Assembly (NCBI GenBank): GCA_030704615.1
Contig: CM060734.1
Location: 22,320,001-22,384,000, forward strand
Length of the DNA stretch: 64,000 nt
Reading direction: 5' to 3'
Origin: Takakia lepidozioides
Lineage: Eukaryota; Streptophyta; Takakiopsida; Takakiales; Takakiaceae
Of the stretch, positions 34,415 through 45,803 are shown in pieces; position 1 is the first letter of the stretch, and each line of letters begins with the position of its first letter. The notes below the pieces were generated by a model, which was given only the letters and a program-made list of their open reading frames with translations, had not been told where the DNA came from and did not search any database. Made by a program: the position numbers and the translations under genes.

Positions 34415-36540
34415 TTGCAACCACATCTTGTTGAGCTCCTGGTTTTTAGCAGATCCCTCACGAAATATGCACAAGGACTTACTAAAGCTACTGATTGCCT
34501 GGCCGTGTCACACATAAATTGTTATCAGCTGCGGTTGCAGGGATACCCCATGGATACATATGCACTCCCCATGCAGAATCTCTTCGCTGCTTGTGTCATA
34601 TTATGCGTTAGACAGCCCCCCCACCTGTCCAGACTTGCCTCATGCTCCTGGAAAGTCACCACTATCATCCCTAGGCTATCCTGCAGTGTGCTCTTTGACT
34701 CTTTCTTTCTGAAAGTTACTATGGCAAAACAGCTCGATTGTCCCAGGTGCCATCTCTCCTGTTTGTACCCCTATTTTTCCCAGCTACATATCTATTATGT
34801 CATCGTTGTTACTGATTTGAAGACTGACCTTGTTGTCCTGCATAGGGTCGTCACTGGAAGGGCTACACACCAGGTACTTGTCCACATGCCCTCACAAACA
34901 AGGCAAACTTGTCACCGACAGACAGATACCCACCAAGAGCATATGCCCTGCGAAGCTGCCCCGCCATCTCGACCACTACCACCAACTACTATATGTTGCA
35001 GGCAGCTAACACCCTCAGATTCTACTGATGCCCCACCAAGGGAAGCCTCGTACCCTCATGTCCATTATGTTGATTATGCCTTTTTCCGCTCCTGCATAAA
35101 CCTCTACCAGCAGCATATCAGAATTGGGTATTTTTTATGGTGCTATAAAGAGCAAAGCCATAACCAAGAGAAACATAGAAAGGGAGTAGACCTCGAGCTG
35201 GGGAGTGGTTGTAGGCGTTGGTGAGGGGCCAATAGTCGTTCCAAACATGGTGTCACTAGCAGATGAAATGCCCTTTGGTAGAGGACTTAGGTTGACATCC
35301 ATGTTGTGACACTCCACAAGAATGTCTAACCATTTAGGATTGGTGGTTCTAGAAATATACATGCTCTCTCCAATATCAATTAATTGATGAGATAGTAGAT
35401 AAGGTGGGGGATGTGGGAGAGGAGACAATTGAGACACTAGCTCAGTATTAAACAAGTCTATGAACTGGTGAGTGAAGGGTGTAGCCAGATGTAGAATTGA
35501 TGCACCGCAGTTGTTTGGTGTGAGCGGGGGAGCGAGCAGTGTCGGAGTAGTGCATGTACGAGGCGGTAGGTAGGTACTTCTCCAATCTGCAAAAAAAAGT
35601 GGAGTGAGATAAATGTACAACTTCTATGGTAAGAGGGGCAGCTGGCTGGGAGCATAACCAATGGTGGGGGGGAACCCAGACACCAGAGAGATGACTGCAG
35701 GGGCCAGGCCCAACTTTGGGAGTGCTGTAATGAGTGGTGCAGTTTGGATAGAAAGGGGAACCATTAGGGAGCTGATAAGGTTGCAGTGCAGCCTGTTGAT
35801 TATCAAGAGTGAAGGCCACGGTAGATGACCAGAGCTCAACTTGGCAAGTGACTCCATTCCAAAAGCAGCTCTCCCCTCTGCCACCTGGTGGAATGTCAAC
35901 ATACCGATGGCTACTCCACCATCCACGCCACTAGCTCCCCCAATTTCTCCATGAACCACGATGTCACATGACCACGATGTCGTTTGCATAACATATCCTA
36001 ATTATGCTACGCTCGGCACTACACAACTAGTTTGCTTTCTGTATATGAAGTTGCCTGGCTACGATCAAGTCATATTTTTTGAATATTACATTTTTATTCA
36101 CCCATATGGGGTGCACTTACTTCTGGCTAAGACCCAGTACAATATCCTCACATCATTTCCTCACACTACTTCCTCACACTATTTACTCATGTCACTTCCT
36201 CACACTACTTCACCAAACTGCTGATACACCAGCATACACTCATCGCATGATTAAAATGGCGCGCCCCCTTTCTCTATGTCTGATACTGTTACACAATCTT
36301 ACACAAAACACATCCACTGATTATCACAATCATCTCTGGTCAGCAATCCCCCACCTACCACACATTCAACAACACTCCATTAGCTCAGTGACCTCCCCCC
36401 ACCGGAGGCCAAATGCTCAAAGCCTTCAGCACCCACTGCATAATCCCTCACATCACACACCCCTGCATCCCTACTTTCCCACATACATTCCAAGTTCAAC
36501 AACTTTCACAACAACAATAACCCTCATTTTTTTTTAACCC
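34415..36540. other. C-rich/G-rich region with low-complexity open frames
   Basis: Plus-strand (34415-35224, 36079-36537) and minus-strand (35135-35989) open frames give Pro, Leu, Ser and Thr-rich products without recognised domains. Opposite coding strands of similar composition meet near 35180. This may be two head-on copies of one unidentified repeat. Confidence 0.3.
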
Positions 36541-36567
36541 TACTCACAGCCCATAATATACATATAC

Positions 36568-36944
36568 TGATAACGGCTAAGTGTCAGTGCCATGAGGGCA
36601 GGACAACTGAAGCCAAGAGGGTACATGGCGGGTAGTGATTTACTTCACACTACCTGGCCACGAGGCAGAAAAGGCTAAGTGCTCGGCACTTAGCAGCAGC
36701 GAAGCACGAGACACACTACCACGAGGAGCAGTAGTGGGTAGTGTAGCAGCCGTGGGCCGTGAACCACGATGTCACACGACCACGGTAGCATAGGCTTTAC
36801 TAGTAGAAGGAGTAGTGAGGGACCGTGGGCCGTGTACCACTAAGGCATACAACCACGAGCCACGACCACGACCACGGGCCACTTTTTTGGCAAACCTTTT
36901 AGGTTGCGTAAGTAGTTAGGCAACGGTCATTAACGACCGCAGGC
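36568..36944 (+). mobile_element. LTR family L1, 5' part, cut by an inversion
   Basis: It starts TGATAACGGCTAAG like 6855 and matches that LTR through the GCAGGC position. It then changes abruptly into intron sequence of the methyltransferase family. The continuing LTR half is at 40156-40456 on the other strand. Confidence 0.85.
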
Positions 36945-36945
36945 C

Positions 36946-38140
36946 TTCACTTTATATCGTGGTGTATCTAAACTAGACCTTGGAGTTGATCCCTCTTTTG
37001 TTGGATGTGCAGATATTGGTGTTTGAGGCATATTGTTCTGTGAAGAGAGGGTCTACATTCAAATTTCGCAACGATGGTCGTCTTGTTGATGCCACTGTGG
37101 ACCCTGTTACCTACAATGTCCTCTACAACTATGTGCCCCACTCCAGTATGCCGAAGGACACAAAGACAGGCAAACCGTGGCGGTACAGCCGGACCCGGAG
37201 CCCTGCTTTCATCCAAACCCTCATGGAGACGTGCTCCGATTTCCAAGGGCGGATTCTTGACCTCACATGCAGCACGGGTAAGCCTTCACGTGCACAATAT
37301 GTCCCCTGGCCCGATTGCAATTGCATGCCGCATGCTACTAACCGCCCGCTTTGTCCCTCAGGTGCTTCAATGTGGGCTGGGACGTTGTTTGACAGGCATG
37401 TCTTCGCCTTCGAGCCAGATACTGCCCTGCACAACTCCGAACTTGCAACGGCTGAACGTCTGCCGAAAGAGGAAGAGGCATCCTCGGAGGATGAGGAAGA
37501 ATTCGAGAAGGAGCAGGGGGAGGTACAAGTTGGGATCGAGGGCAAGGAGCCCCCGGTTTACGAGTGAGTGGTCGCATTGTAAGTTGCCTCCTGATTTCGT
37601 GAGGCACCTCCCTTCATTGAAAGACCCTTTCTGCTTCTGCTGGTATTGACATTCTTGAAGTGGATTTGTTCTTACTATAGGATGCCAAGTACTGCAGGAG
37701 GGACGTCTACACCGCAGTTCATGGGCAGGTGGAACGTGCTTTTTTTTGCCAGGGGGGATTTCATGCCGAGTCCAAAAAGGGACTACATCCTTCCTACTTA
37801 TGCTGCCCGGCTTGCTTTGGTGTCCATTAGGAGGTCTTCTGAACCTAGTCGTGTACAGCAGATTTTAGACGAGGCAAGCATCAAGAAAATGAAGATGAGG
37901 GAGGAGGCAGCAGCTATTAGAGCCCGTTAGGCTCATAGATTTGTCTTGGATTCTGCTGAGGAAAGTGGGGGAGAAGAGGCAGAAGATTCCCAGGAGGTGA
38001 GGTGGACAGACCCCCAAGGAGAGGACGGTATTTTTGAGAGGCATAGTGGAACTGATGCATCTCAGAGCTCGGAGGATGGGAGGGATGAGGGGGATGAGGA
38101 GGAAGGTGGGGCAAGTTCCTCGGAGGGTGTAGGAGAGTAG
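36946..38140 (+). pseudogene. ParB-methyltransferase family gene, copy 2, displaced 3' half
   Basis: The segment corresponds to the last three exons and intron 7 of the family: the exon at about 37012-37276 with RYSRTRSPAFIQTLMET and a motif I-like LDLTCSTG, then about 37363-37566, then about 37682-38140. It is nearly identical to copy 1 at 14195-15376. The first Gly of motif I is Ser. A TAG near 37928 replaces Arg, explained by changes at a CpG. The 5' half lies at 40457-44091 on the opposite strand. Confidence 0.85.
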
Positions 38141-38203
38141 TGCCCATTCCGGCTATGACAGTTAGGACACACTTGTATAGATGTGGCTTGCCACAAAATT
38201 TGC

Positions 38204-38209
38204 AATAAA
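38204..38209 (+). promoter_or_regulatory. Probable polyadenylation signal of copy 2
   Basis: AATAAA is in the same position and context as at 15440-15445. Confidence 0.4.
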
Positions 38210-38335
38210 ATGTTGCATTTCATTGCTATGACAAGTCCAGTGGTGCCACATTTCGGCTTCGAATGACCCTATTTCCGTGCCTCCTAACCCTATTTCCGTG
38301 GACACACAATTGTCCGCTCATGCTTTTTTTTTTTC

Positions 38336-38372
38336 CGCTCATGCTCATGCCGCTCATGAAATAGCAGCCCCC
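38336..38372 (-). repeat. Terminal inverted repeat of the copy 2 element
   Basis: The sequence matches 15561-15597, including GCTCATGAAATAGC and the final AGCCCCC, and marks the 3' end of the copy 2 transposon. The partner end was not found. Confidence 0.8.
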
Positions 38373-40155
38373 GGAAAGGAGGGATCGGGCACATTGACAG
38401 GAGAGGGAGAGGAGAGATAGGCTGGTATTGGTAGGTTGTTTTATGATGCTGGGTATTGTAAAGAGTAAGGGGGGTGGCATGTCTGGGAGGTAATGAACTA
38501 TGGGGTACGAAAAGGCTAGGGGTAGAGGCTGATGCATGTCAGAGTTCTAGTGCTGTGGGAAAGTGAGCGGGGGGGGGGGGGGGGGCTGATGGGAGCACCA
38601 GGCTGGTGAGGATGGATGGCTCGGCAGAGAACGAGAACTGGCAGGGCTGAGATGGGGGATGGCTGGTACTCAGAAGCTGGACAGGGGGAAGTGAACTGGG
38701 TATTGGGGCGAGTTGAGGGAGAGGTGTAGTATAAAGGAGATGGGGGAGGTGCCAGAGTGGTTATGTAATCAAGCAGGGCGGGGCAGTGCAACTGTGGGAG
38801 GGAGAGAGTATAGGAAATGTGGCAATTGAGGGACTTATTTAATAGAATACTGTGGTCGTGGGTGCAGTTTGCAGAGTCGGCGGGCAAGAGCAGAGAGGTT
38901 GTATGTGTAACAAGGTGCCAATAGGGAAGCAACGCTGGTATCGAGAGCTTAGGCAGGCTGAAAAGGTTTGGTGTGCAGCAGTAGGGTGTGAAATAGGTGG
39001 TGTGGGGATTTGCAGTGGGAGTGGGGTGGGTTATGGTAGGGCAGAAGGTCTTGGACGATGGCTGGGACCTATATAGGGGGGGTTTTTGAGCAAAGGATCT
39101 GAGGTGTTGGGCGGATTTTGAGGGTGAATCGGGCAAATAGGATCGAGCGCTTGAGTACTGAGTAGAGTCTTTTAGTGGTGATATATGTGGGCATTGTAGG
39201 GCATGAATTGAAGAGAACGCAAAGTAGGAAGTGTGGAAACGATTGTAATAAAGGAAGGAGAGGTATTAATTATGAGTGAGGGATAAGTATGCTTCCTGAT
39301 GGGGAGTGGACATTGAGTTGCTGGAGCCGGCGGATTGGCTGGGACTTTGGGGACCAAATGATGAGGCTTGCCTTCATGCCACAAGATAGGCAGCTGCCCT
39401 CCCCGTGGGCATACTGTAGTACATAAGATTCGCCAGGTCGGAGATGCCATTGCTTGAAAGTTGTGCACCGTACGGGAATGCTCGGTTTGTGCACCGGATG
39501 GGGGGTGGGGAGGAATCCGTCCGCCCAAAGTAGAGTGGAGCGCCGCTGTAGACATAACTGTAGAGTAACCATTCCATAGCTGATAGAGAGGAGGTGGGTG
39601 GTAGACCTTCCAATGCCAAAAAGGGGAACTTGAAAACGCCAGAGTAAGAATCGAGAAAGTAAACATAACATGGATAAGCGTATACACCGTCAGGTGGCCT
39701 TTGAAGCTGCTGGTGTAGTGAGCTTTGAGTTGACGGGTGGAACGAGCATCCTAAGGCTGGATGCGGCGGGCCCGGCAAGAGAGGAGGTACCAAGCGGTCG
39801 CAGAACATATTCGCCCATAGATCGCTAAAAAGATTAGCAAGAGATAGCTTAAGAGACGCGTAGAGAAGAGGCGAGTCTTATGAACGAGGTAGAGCGAAGC
39901 CGGGGTGTTGCGAGGCTGCAGGGCAGAGATAAGGGCCACTGGACGAGCTATGGCGGGAGACGGCGCTAAACACCTAGCTAGGGGTAAGTTAGTGGATCCG
40001 CTGCAAAGAGATGTAACGCCCTTGAGGAAAGTAGGAAAATGGTTAAACCCTATGGATTTAATCATGACTAAGATATTTAGCAGAGACTGGCGGCGGGAAG
40101 GCGGGCTCCACCTTCCCCCAGGAGCTGGTCTATTTTTCATGGCCAGTCCAATTTA
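38373..40155 (-). other. Unassigned region, C-rich on the minus strand, with 17-bp G run
   Basis: Minus-strand open frames at 38516-39136, 39172-39808 and 39751-40140 are Pro/Leu/Ser/Thr-rich without recognised domains. A 17-bp G run lies at 38569-38585. This sequence was inverted together with the 3' half of copy 2. Confidence 0.35.
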
Positions 40156-40456
40156 CCTAAAAGAACTTAGTCGGAAAGGCTGAAGCCTCTTTGTTCATAC
40201 AGCAAGACAGTATACGAGACAACCAAGAGTTATTCTGAGATGATGCACATTCTCTCCATCTCATGTTCTCTCATAATACACATTCTCTCCATCTCACAAT
40301 CACTCTACACAGAGATGCTTGGAATAGCATGGCTTTACTTCAGAGTCATCACGTCATAGCACAAGTACACATTGAATCACTCTGATTCCACTAGATACAC
40401 ACTGATCCATCCTAAGTTGCGTGCAATCCTTTTATACTATGCTTGAAAGAGCCGTT
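40156..40456 (-). mobile_element. LTR family L1, 3' part, inverted
   Basis: The reverse complement continues the LTR exactly where 36568-36944 stops (AACGGCTCTTTC, then the TATAAAA box) and matches 7206-7510. It ends at about 40156 before the LTR 3' terminus. Confidence 0.85.
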
Positions 40457-43400
40457 TAGATTGATAACTTACACTCTGGCCCTCTGTTTGCAACCCCTGC
40501 GTATTGATGCAGAACCATTTTTTGAGGAGGACCGGGGTGGCACTTTTCGGACCCTGAAATTCCCCGTCACCGAAAAACGTCACCGCCAAATACCGCCGTG
40601 TAGGCTCGCCCTCAAATGCCAACTTCTTGGCAGAGCCAGTCCCAGTCCGAACTGACTTGGGAACCCGGACAACCGGTGACTTGGTAGCAGCAGCAGCAGT
40701 CGCAGGACCTTGCACAAAGTCGTCATCGGAGTCACTCCCTTCGGGCCCCTCCTGCGCCTCCTCTCGTGTCCCGATGGTTTTCTGTTTTTTGGGGGTTACT
40801 GTAGTCCCTTGTTTCCGTGTCCTTTTCTTCTGTCCTTTATTCTTCTCATTCAACTTCTCCTGAATACCTGCCTGAGCAAGCTCTGCCGCTTTCCTGGATT
40901 TGGCAAGCGCTTTCACCTCCTTTGGACCCAGCGGAGCCCGGTTTCGTTGGGCCTCAGCATCCAGCTTCAATTGAAACTCGGAGGCGTCGAGCCCTCCAAG
41001 CGCAAGGTCCACATACCAAGGGCAGTCACGCAAATGCTCCAGATGCCACTCCTTCACGATAACGTCAGTGTACATGGAGTCAGCTCCGGGGTTCCTCCAT
41101 GCGAGGAAGAATGGCAGCTCGAAGGATAGATGACCTTTCTCCAACAGGGAGAACTTGCAGTACTTGCATTCAAGAAACCCACAGAGAATCAGGTCCTGGG
41201 AATGAGGTTAATGTTTCGTCAAGAAACTGCAAAAATGGCGCCGAATTTCTATGCGGGGTAGGCCCGATGGTCCCGACTCCCCGGGGTGCCGTGCAATGAA
41301 AGTGGTAATTCGGCGCCATTTTTCCCGAGGGCGAGGGAGCCCATTCTGGGACTTAGCCGTTTTGGGGCCCAACCTAGAAAAATGGCGCCGAATTTTCCAC
41401 TTTCGGGCCCCAGAAATGGCTAAGTCCCTGGGGTGGCTGGCACCGAAACTGGAAATTCGGCGCCATTTTTCCAGGTTGGGGCCTAGCGGTTTCTGGGACT
41501 TAGCCACTTTCGGACCCAGTCTGGAAAAATGGCGCCGAATTTCCAGTTCCAGGCCCCGAAAATAGCTAAGTCCCGGGGGTGGCTGGCACCGATACTGGAA
41601 ATTCGGCGCCATTTTTCCAGGTTGGGGCCCAGCCCTTTCTGGGACTTAGCCACTTTCGGACCCAGCTTGGAAAAATGGCGCCGAATTTTCAGTTCCGGGC
41701 CCCGAAAATGGCTAAGTCCCGGGGGTGGCTGCCACCCATACTGGAAATTCGGCGCCATTTTCCCTGTCTCGGGGGCAGTCACCCCCAGGGACTTCGCCAT
41801 TTCTTCACAACCAATTGTCATGCCCCACACAAGCCGTTTTACATCCACGAACTCCAGGGACTACAATGGCCACAGATCAAAGAGGAGCACCGCATATTTA
41901 CCTGTACAGAAGGCGCATTGTCGCTTTGTCCGCGTTCGGCTGGTCGGTGAACTCGTGGCTCCGGCGGGCATGCGGTATCTCTCGAAAGAACAGGTCGGTT
42001 TTGTAGAGCAGAAAGTACCTCGCCACATAGTCGCGTAGGCTCTCTGCTTCTCCAGCTTGAACTGATGTGCTTGGGTGTCAAGCTGCTCTTGCGCATTCAT
42101 CGTCACCTGTGGAGATTCTCCATCAGACCGCATTCCTCAATAAATACAAGAAATCCACCAGATACAAGAGTAGAAGCGCCAAATGAAGCGTGGGAAAGTA
42201 CCTAAAACCACCATGTCATGCGGTTCATCCACATGTCGAATGTGGGGTCAGACAATTTGTCGGGTTTGGGGAAGCTCCACATGTCCCTTGTACTCTGGGA
42301 GCCATTCCAGATTTGGAGCCACCGGATCTGTCCAACCACCATGCATATTAGTAAGCGCCAAACACCATGAAAACGAATAGTTGCCACAAGAGAATTTGGT
42401 TAAGAATGTATAACCTTCTCTGTTGCATCCACACAGGCTGTGGCTAGACGATGTAGCTTTTCCAGTGTCATCGTGGGCTTAAGAGCGCGGGAGTAGTGCT
42501 TCCCCACCTCCACCAGAAAGTCGGCACCAAGGGCGGGATCAGCTATGGCCACGTACTTCACCATCCGCGACTTGTACTTGATGCGAGCCTTTGCCTCCGC
42601 AGCTTTGAGATACGATTCCAGTGCCAGGAGGGTTAGTTTCTTCTCCTCTGACTACATGTAGAACCTCCGTGCATGTGCCAAATCCTGCTGATTTTTTGTC
42701 TGTCAACAATGCGCACATAAGATTAGAAATCTTGGTCCACACTTTTTCTTCTATTGGGGGAGCAAAGACAGATTATGTCAACAAAAGAGTTGGGAGCTGT
42801 ACCCGAAATATGTAGTCCACCATGGCGTCCATGCTCAGCCTATACCAGGTTTTGTCTGCCTTGAAGTGATGATCGGCACCGATCATCACTTCTGTTTTTA
42901 TTTTATTTTATTTTATTTTTAGCCTCCGACTTGCGCAGTAGGTCGGCACTGAGCGAATTGGCAAACTCTTGCACCCCCTACTTCCCGACATCCTTCACTC
43001 GGAAGAGCATGTGGGACAAGTTGGTGGCAATGAAGGCATTCTCAGTCACCCTGCAATCATTTCTATTAAACGATACTGAAATAAGAATTTGCAACAAATA
43101 TGACGATTGGCAACGAAATGACTGTTTCAAATTCAAAGTTCCAAAACAAGAGGCATTGTAACTTACGAGTTGATGTCTGCCATTGCAGCTTTGAGAAGAC
43201 TGCGATCTTTGGGCCCCGCAACCTTCAGCACAACACACTCCACGGCGTAATGCCAATCTAGGTCGTTGGGGTAGGCTTGGGTTATGTGCTCCATCTATGC
43301 CAGGAGGCAATGATTGCCGTCCCACACATAAAACATCTTTCCGGACAAGTGGTGGAAAAGAGGATCAGTAGCAATCAATCTCTCGAACTCCTCATTTCGC

Positions 43401-44091
43401 CTTTGCCAATGGGGACCCCATTTGTCCACCTCCTCGGAAGTGTGGGCACGAGAAGCTCCATGGTCGTTCTCAATGGAAATATAAAACGCGGCAGACCCCA
43501 TTCGATATCCCTCTCGGAAAGAGAATTTCAGCTTGTCGATATCGCCTGGGAGGGCAGGTCTCACCACCTGCAATGATAGCAAGCGGCAGAGAGGAATCCG
43601 AAGCTTTGCCGGGTACACCATGCCCCCCAGGACCCTGCCAATGTTGTTGTGGGTTGCCTCCAACATCCTGGCAGCGGCCAACTTCATATCCGCCTCCGAC
43701 ATGACGTCTGCTGCAGGGGGGTTCTCCGGCAGCCCACCAGGACCACCAAATCCAGCCTGTATGCTCCGGGTTTGGGGCCTAGGGATCTCCGGGAGGATGT
43801 CATCCTGGTCAGAAAGGTCCCTCTCGTCGTCCTCAACTTCGTCAATCACCGGCGGAAGCACCTCGTGCCCTCTCCCTGTCTTCACCTCCACCTCCCACAT
43901 TCCGTGGTCTTTGTGGTGTTCTAGCCCCTCCCCCAGTCTCCACCGCATGGGTAATTGCGGGGGCTGCTCCCACCCGCGATGGTGTAACCGGTAAGGATGC
44001 AGCCGGTGTGTTACTGCCTGTTTCTGCTGTCTTGGAGGGATCCACCATTTCTGTGCGTCCCTTTACATGGGCATTTGTCATTTCCACACCC
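40457..44091 (-). pseudogene. ParB-methyltransferase family gene, copy 2, 5' part
   Basis: On the minus strand, exon equivalents of the intact gene run from about 44091 to 40457: a disordered N-terminal stretch and ParB-like region (about 43950-43290), exon 3 (from about 43165, with a TTTTA repeat inserted near 42895-42920), exon 4 (about 42700-42440), exon 5 (about 42330-42200), exon 6 (about 42110-41930), an array-filled intron, and exon 7 (about 41200-40473). The ParB-like motif reads DGNHC instead of DGNHR and is followed by a TAG where copy 3 has Trp. In exon 7, about 150 residues including motif IV are deleted between RRYLAVTF and SATPVLLKKWFC. It is a dead copy. Confidence 0.8.
41215..41790. 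repeat. Palindrome and hairpin array in intron 6 of copy 2
   Basis: Units combine a GGCGCC-centred palindrome (GAAATTCGGCGCCATTTTTCC) and a GGGACTTAGCC/GGCTAAGTCCC arm, as at 12360-13000, though units often alternate in orientation. The array lies between the equivalents of exons 6 and 7. Confidence 0.88.
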
Positions 44092-44139
44092 CTGGCCTCT
44101 TCAGTGGCCTTTTCTCTTGCCTCATGGCTAGCCTTCTGT

Positions 44140-44644
44140 CTCGCCTCTTATTTCCATCCTGCAGGTAAGTCGGAGCTCGGACGGATGGAAAACCGGCGCC
44201 GAATTTCCATCCTGCAGGTAAGTCGGAGCTCGGACGGATGGAAAACCGGCACCAAATTTCCATCCTGCAGGTAAGTTGGAGCTCGGTCGGATGGAAAACC
44301 TACTCCATCTTGCAGGTAAGTAGGAGCTCCCCCGCATGGAAAACCGGCGCCAAATTTCCATCCAGCGGATCACATTTGTGGGGATAACGTACAAAATAAG
44401 TGGCCCGCAGGGAGAAAACTCTAAGTTGAGGGTCGGATTATACAAAAAAACCTCGAAAAAGGTCATGTAACGACTGAAAATGGTTGATGACGGCTCCATA
44501 CGGGCGCCCTCGGATGGAAATTCGGCGCCGTTTTTCCATCCGGGGGATGATCTCTGGCAGCCACGTGTCGGCCTCTCCCCCCGAGACGACTTCATCCGAG
44601 CGCCCTCGGATGGAAATTCGGGGCCGTTTTTCCATTCGGGTGTC
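44140..44644. repeat. Palindrome array upstream of copy 2
   Basis: Repeats of the type GGATGGAAAACCGGCGCC then GAATTTCCATCC, spaced by AGGTAAGTCGGAGCTCGG-like sequence, with two further units near 44515 and 44612. The array stops abruptly at gypsy B leader sequence. Confidence 0.85.
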
Positions 44645-44747
44645 AAGCGGCTTTTACTCACCCATCCCTTCGCTATCCGAGGTGGGAACTCCAAGATAGA
44701 AGAGTTGGAAATCTCTAAGCACTCAGCCCGCTCAGAACAATCAGTCA
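44645..44747 (-). mobile_element. Gypsy B leader and start of gag
   Basis: The sequence matches 18075-18179, including the PPRIAKGWVSK start of gag, and is then truncated at the palindrome array. Confidence 0.7.
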
Positions 44748-45578
44748 TGACCTACAGCTAGTGTATCATGGGGGTGAATCCTATTTGTACTCCTTCCCGC
44801 ATTCATGTTAGCGAGTTACCTTACTGTCTGCAATTAAGTATCAGGTTGCTTCAGAAATCTATCCGGTTCCATCCACTCATCCATTCATTCCACAGCTTCA
44901 CTCAGGTCTCTCTACACAGTGTGAGTATGAAGTATGTATCATATTGATATCTATCAAGTATCAGGCTGAAGCCATGGTGTCTCTAATCTACTCCACATTA
45001 CAATTCTACAGCTTGCATTCATCATGTATCAACAGATCGTCTCTTCTCCTACTCCGTGCTCTCCATCTTTCCACTCAGAGATGCGCTCTCCCCTTCATTT
45101 CCAAGCCGTGATGCCAGAAGTTCCCCCCCAAGAAGTGATTCCCAGACGTCCCCGCTCTTCGCTTTATCTACCTACAAGCTGTTCTAACTGCTTTCCTAAC
45201 TAACCATCATCCCTGTAGTACACACTCCTTTTTCAGATGTCATTCCCCCACAGTCGTTCCCTGCCAATGATAATTGTCCCCCAGCTGTGCCGAGCTGTGA
45301 CTGGCTGTGTTGGGCTGTGTCGGCTGTGCGAAGCTGTGGCCGGCTGTGTCGGTTGTGTCGGTTGTGTCGGACTGTGACGGGCTGTGTTGGCTGTGCGAAG
45401 CTGTGACTGGCTGTGTCGGGCTGTGTTGGCTGTGATGGACTGTGTCGGGCTGTGTATCTCCCCCCCTAAAGCCTGTTGTTGTCACCCCTAAGGCTCATGT
45501 TGGTCTCAGTCTGTGTAAAAATTAAGGGTACCCCACAGATCTCGTAAAAGTGTCTAAGTCCCAAGCAGCCCTCTAACA
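44748..45578 (-). mobile_element. LTR of gypsy element B (family L2)
   Basis: An 831-bp relative of the LTR at 18180-19047 with the same termini and the same internal CTGTGTCGG-rich stretch (about 45280-45480). Only about 100 bp of internal sequence follows. Confidence 0.8.
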
Positions 45579-45803
45579 TTTATCCCTCCCCCTCTCAAAA
45601 AGCCGTGTCCTCACGGTTTACTGTTTGGGATTGGGAAACCTTTGTGAGCGAGCACCCTTTTGACGTTGAGAGTCTCGTGAAGGACTCCGTGTGTGAGCCC
45701 GTGTCCTGTCACTGGTTGACGGAGATGATTGAGCACTACCTAGAAATGTCAGTCCCTCCTTTGGCTGATATCGAGGTAATCTCTCAGGCATAGGAGACCC
45801 CCG
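45579..45803. other. Short region after LTR B
   Basis: An open plus-strand frame (45605-45793) has no recognisable domain, so coding is uncertain. Confidence 0.3.
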
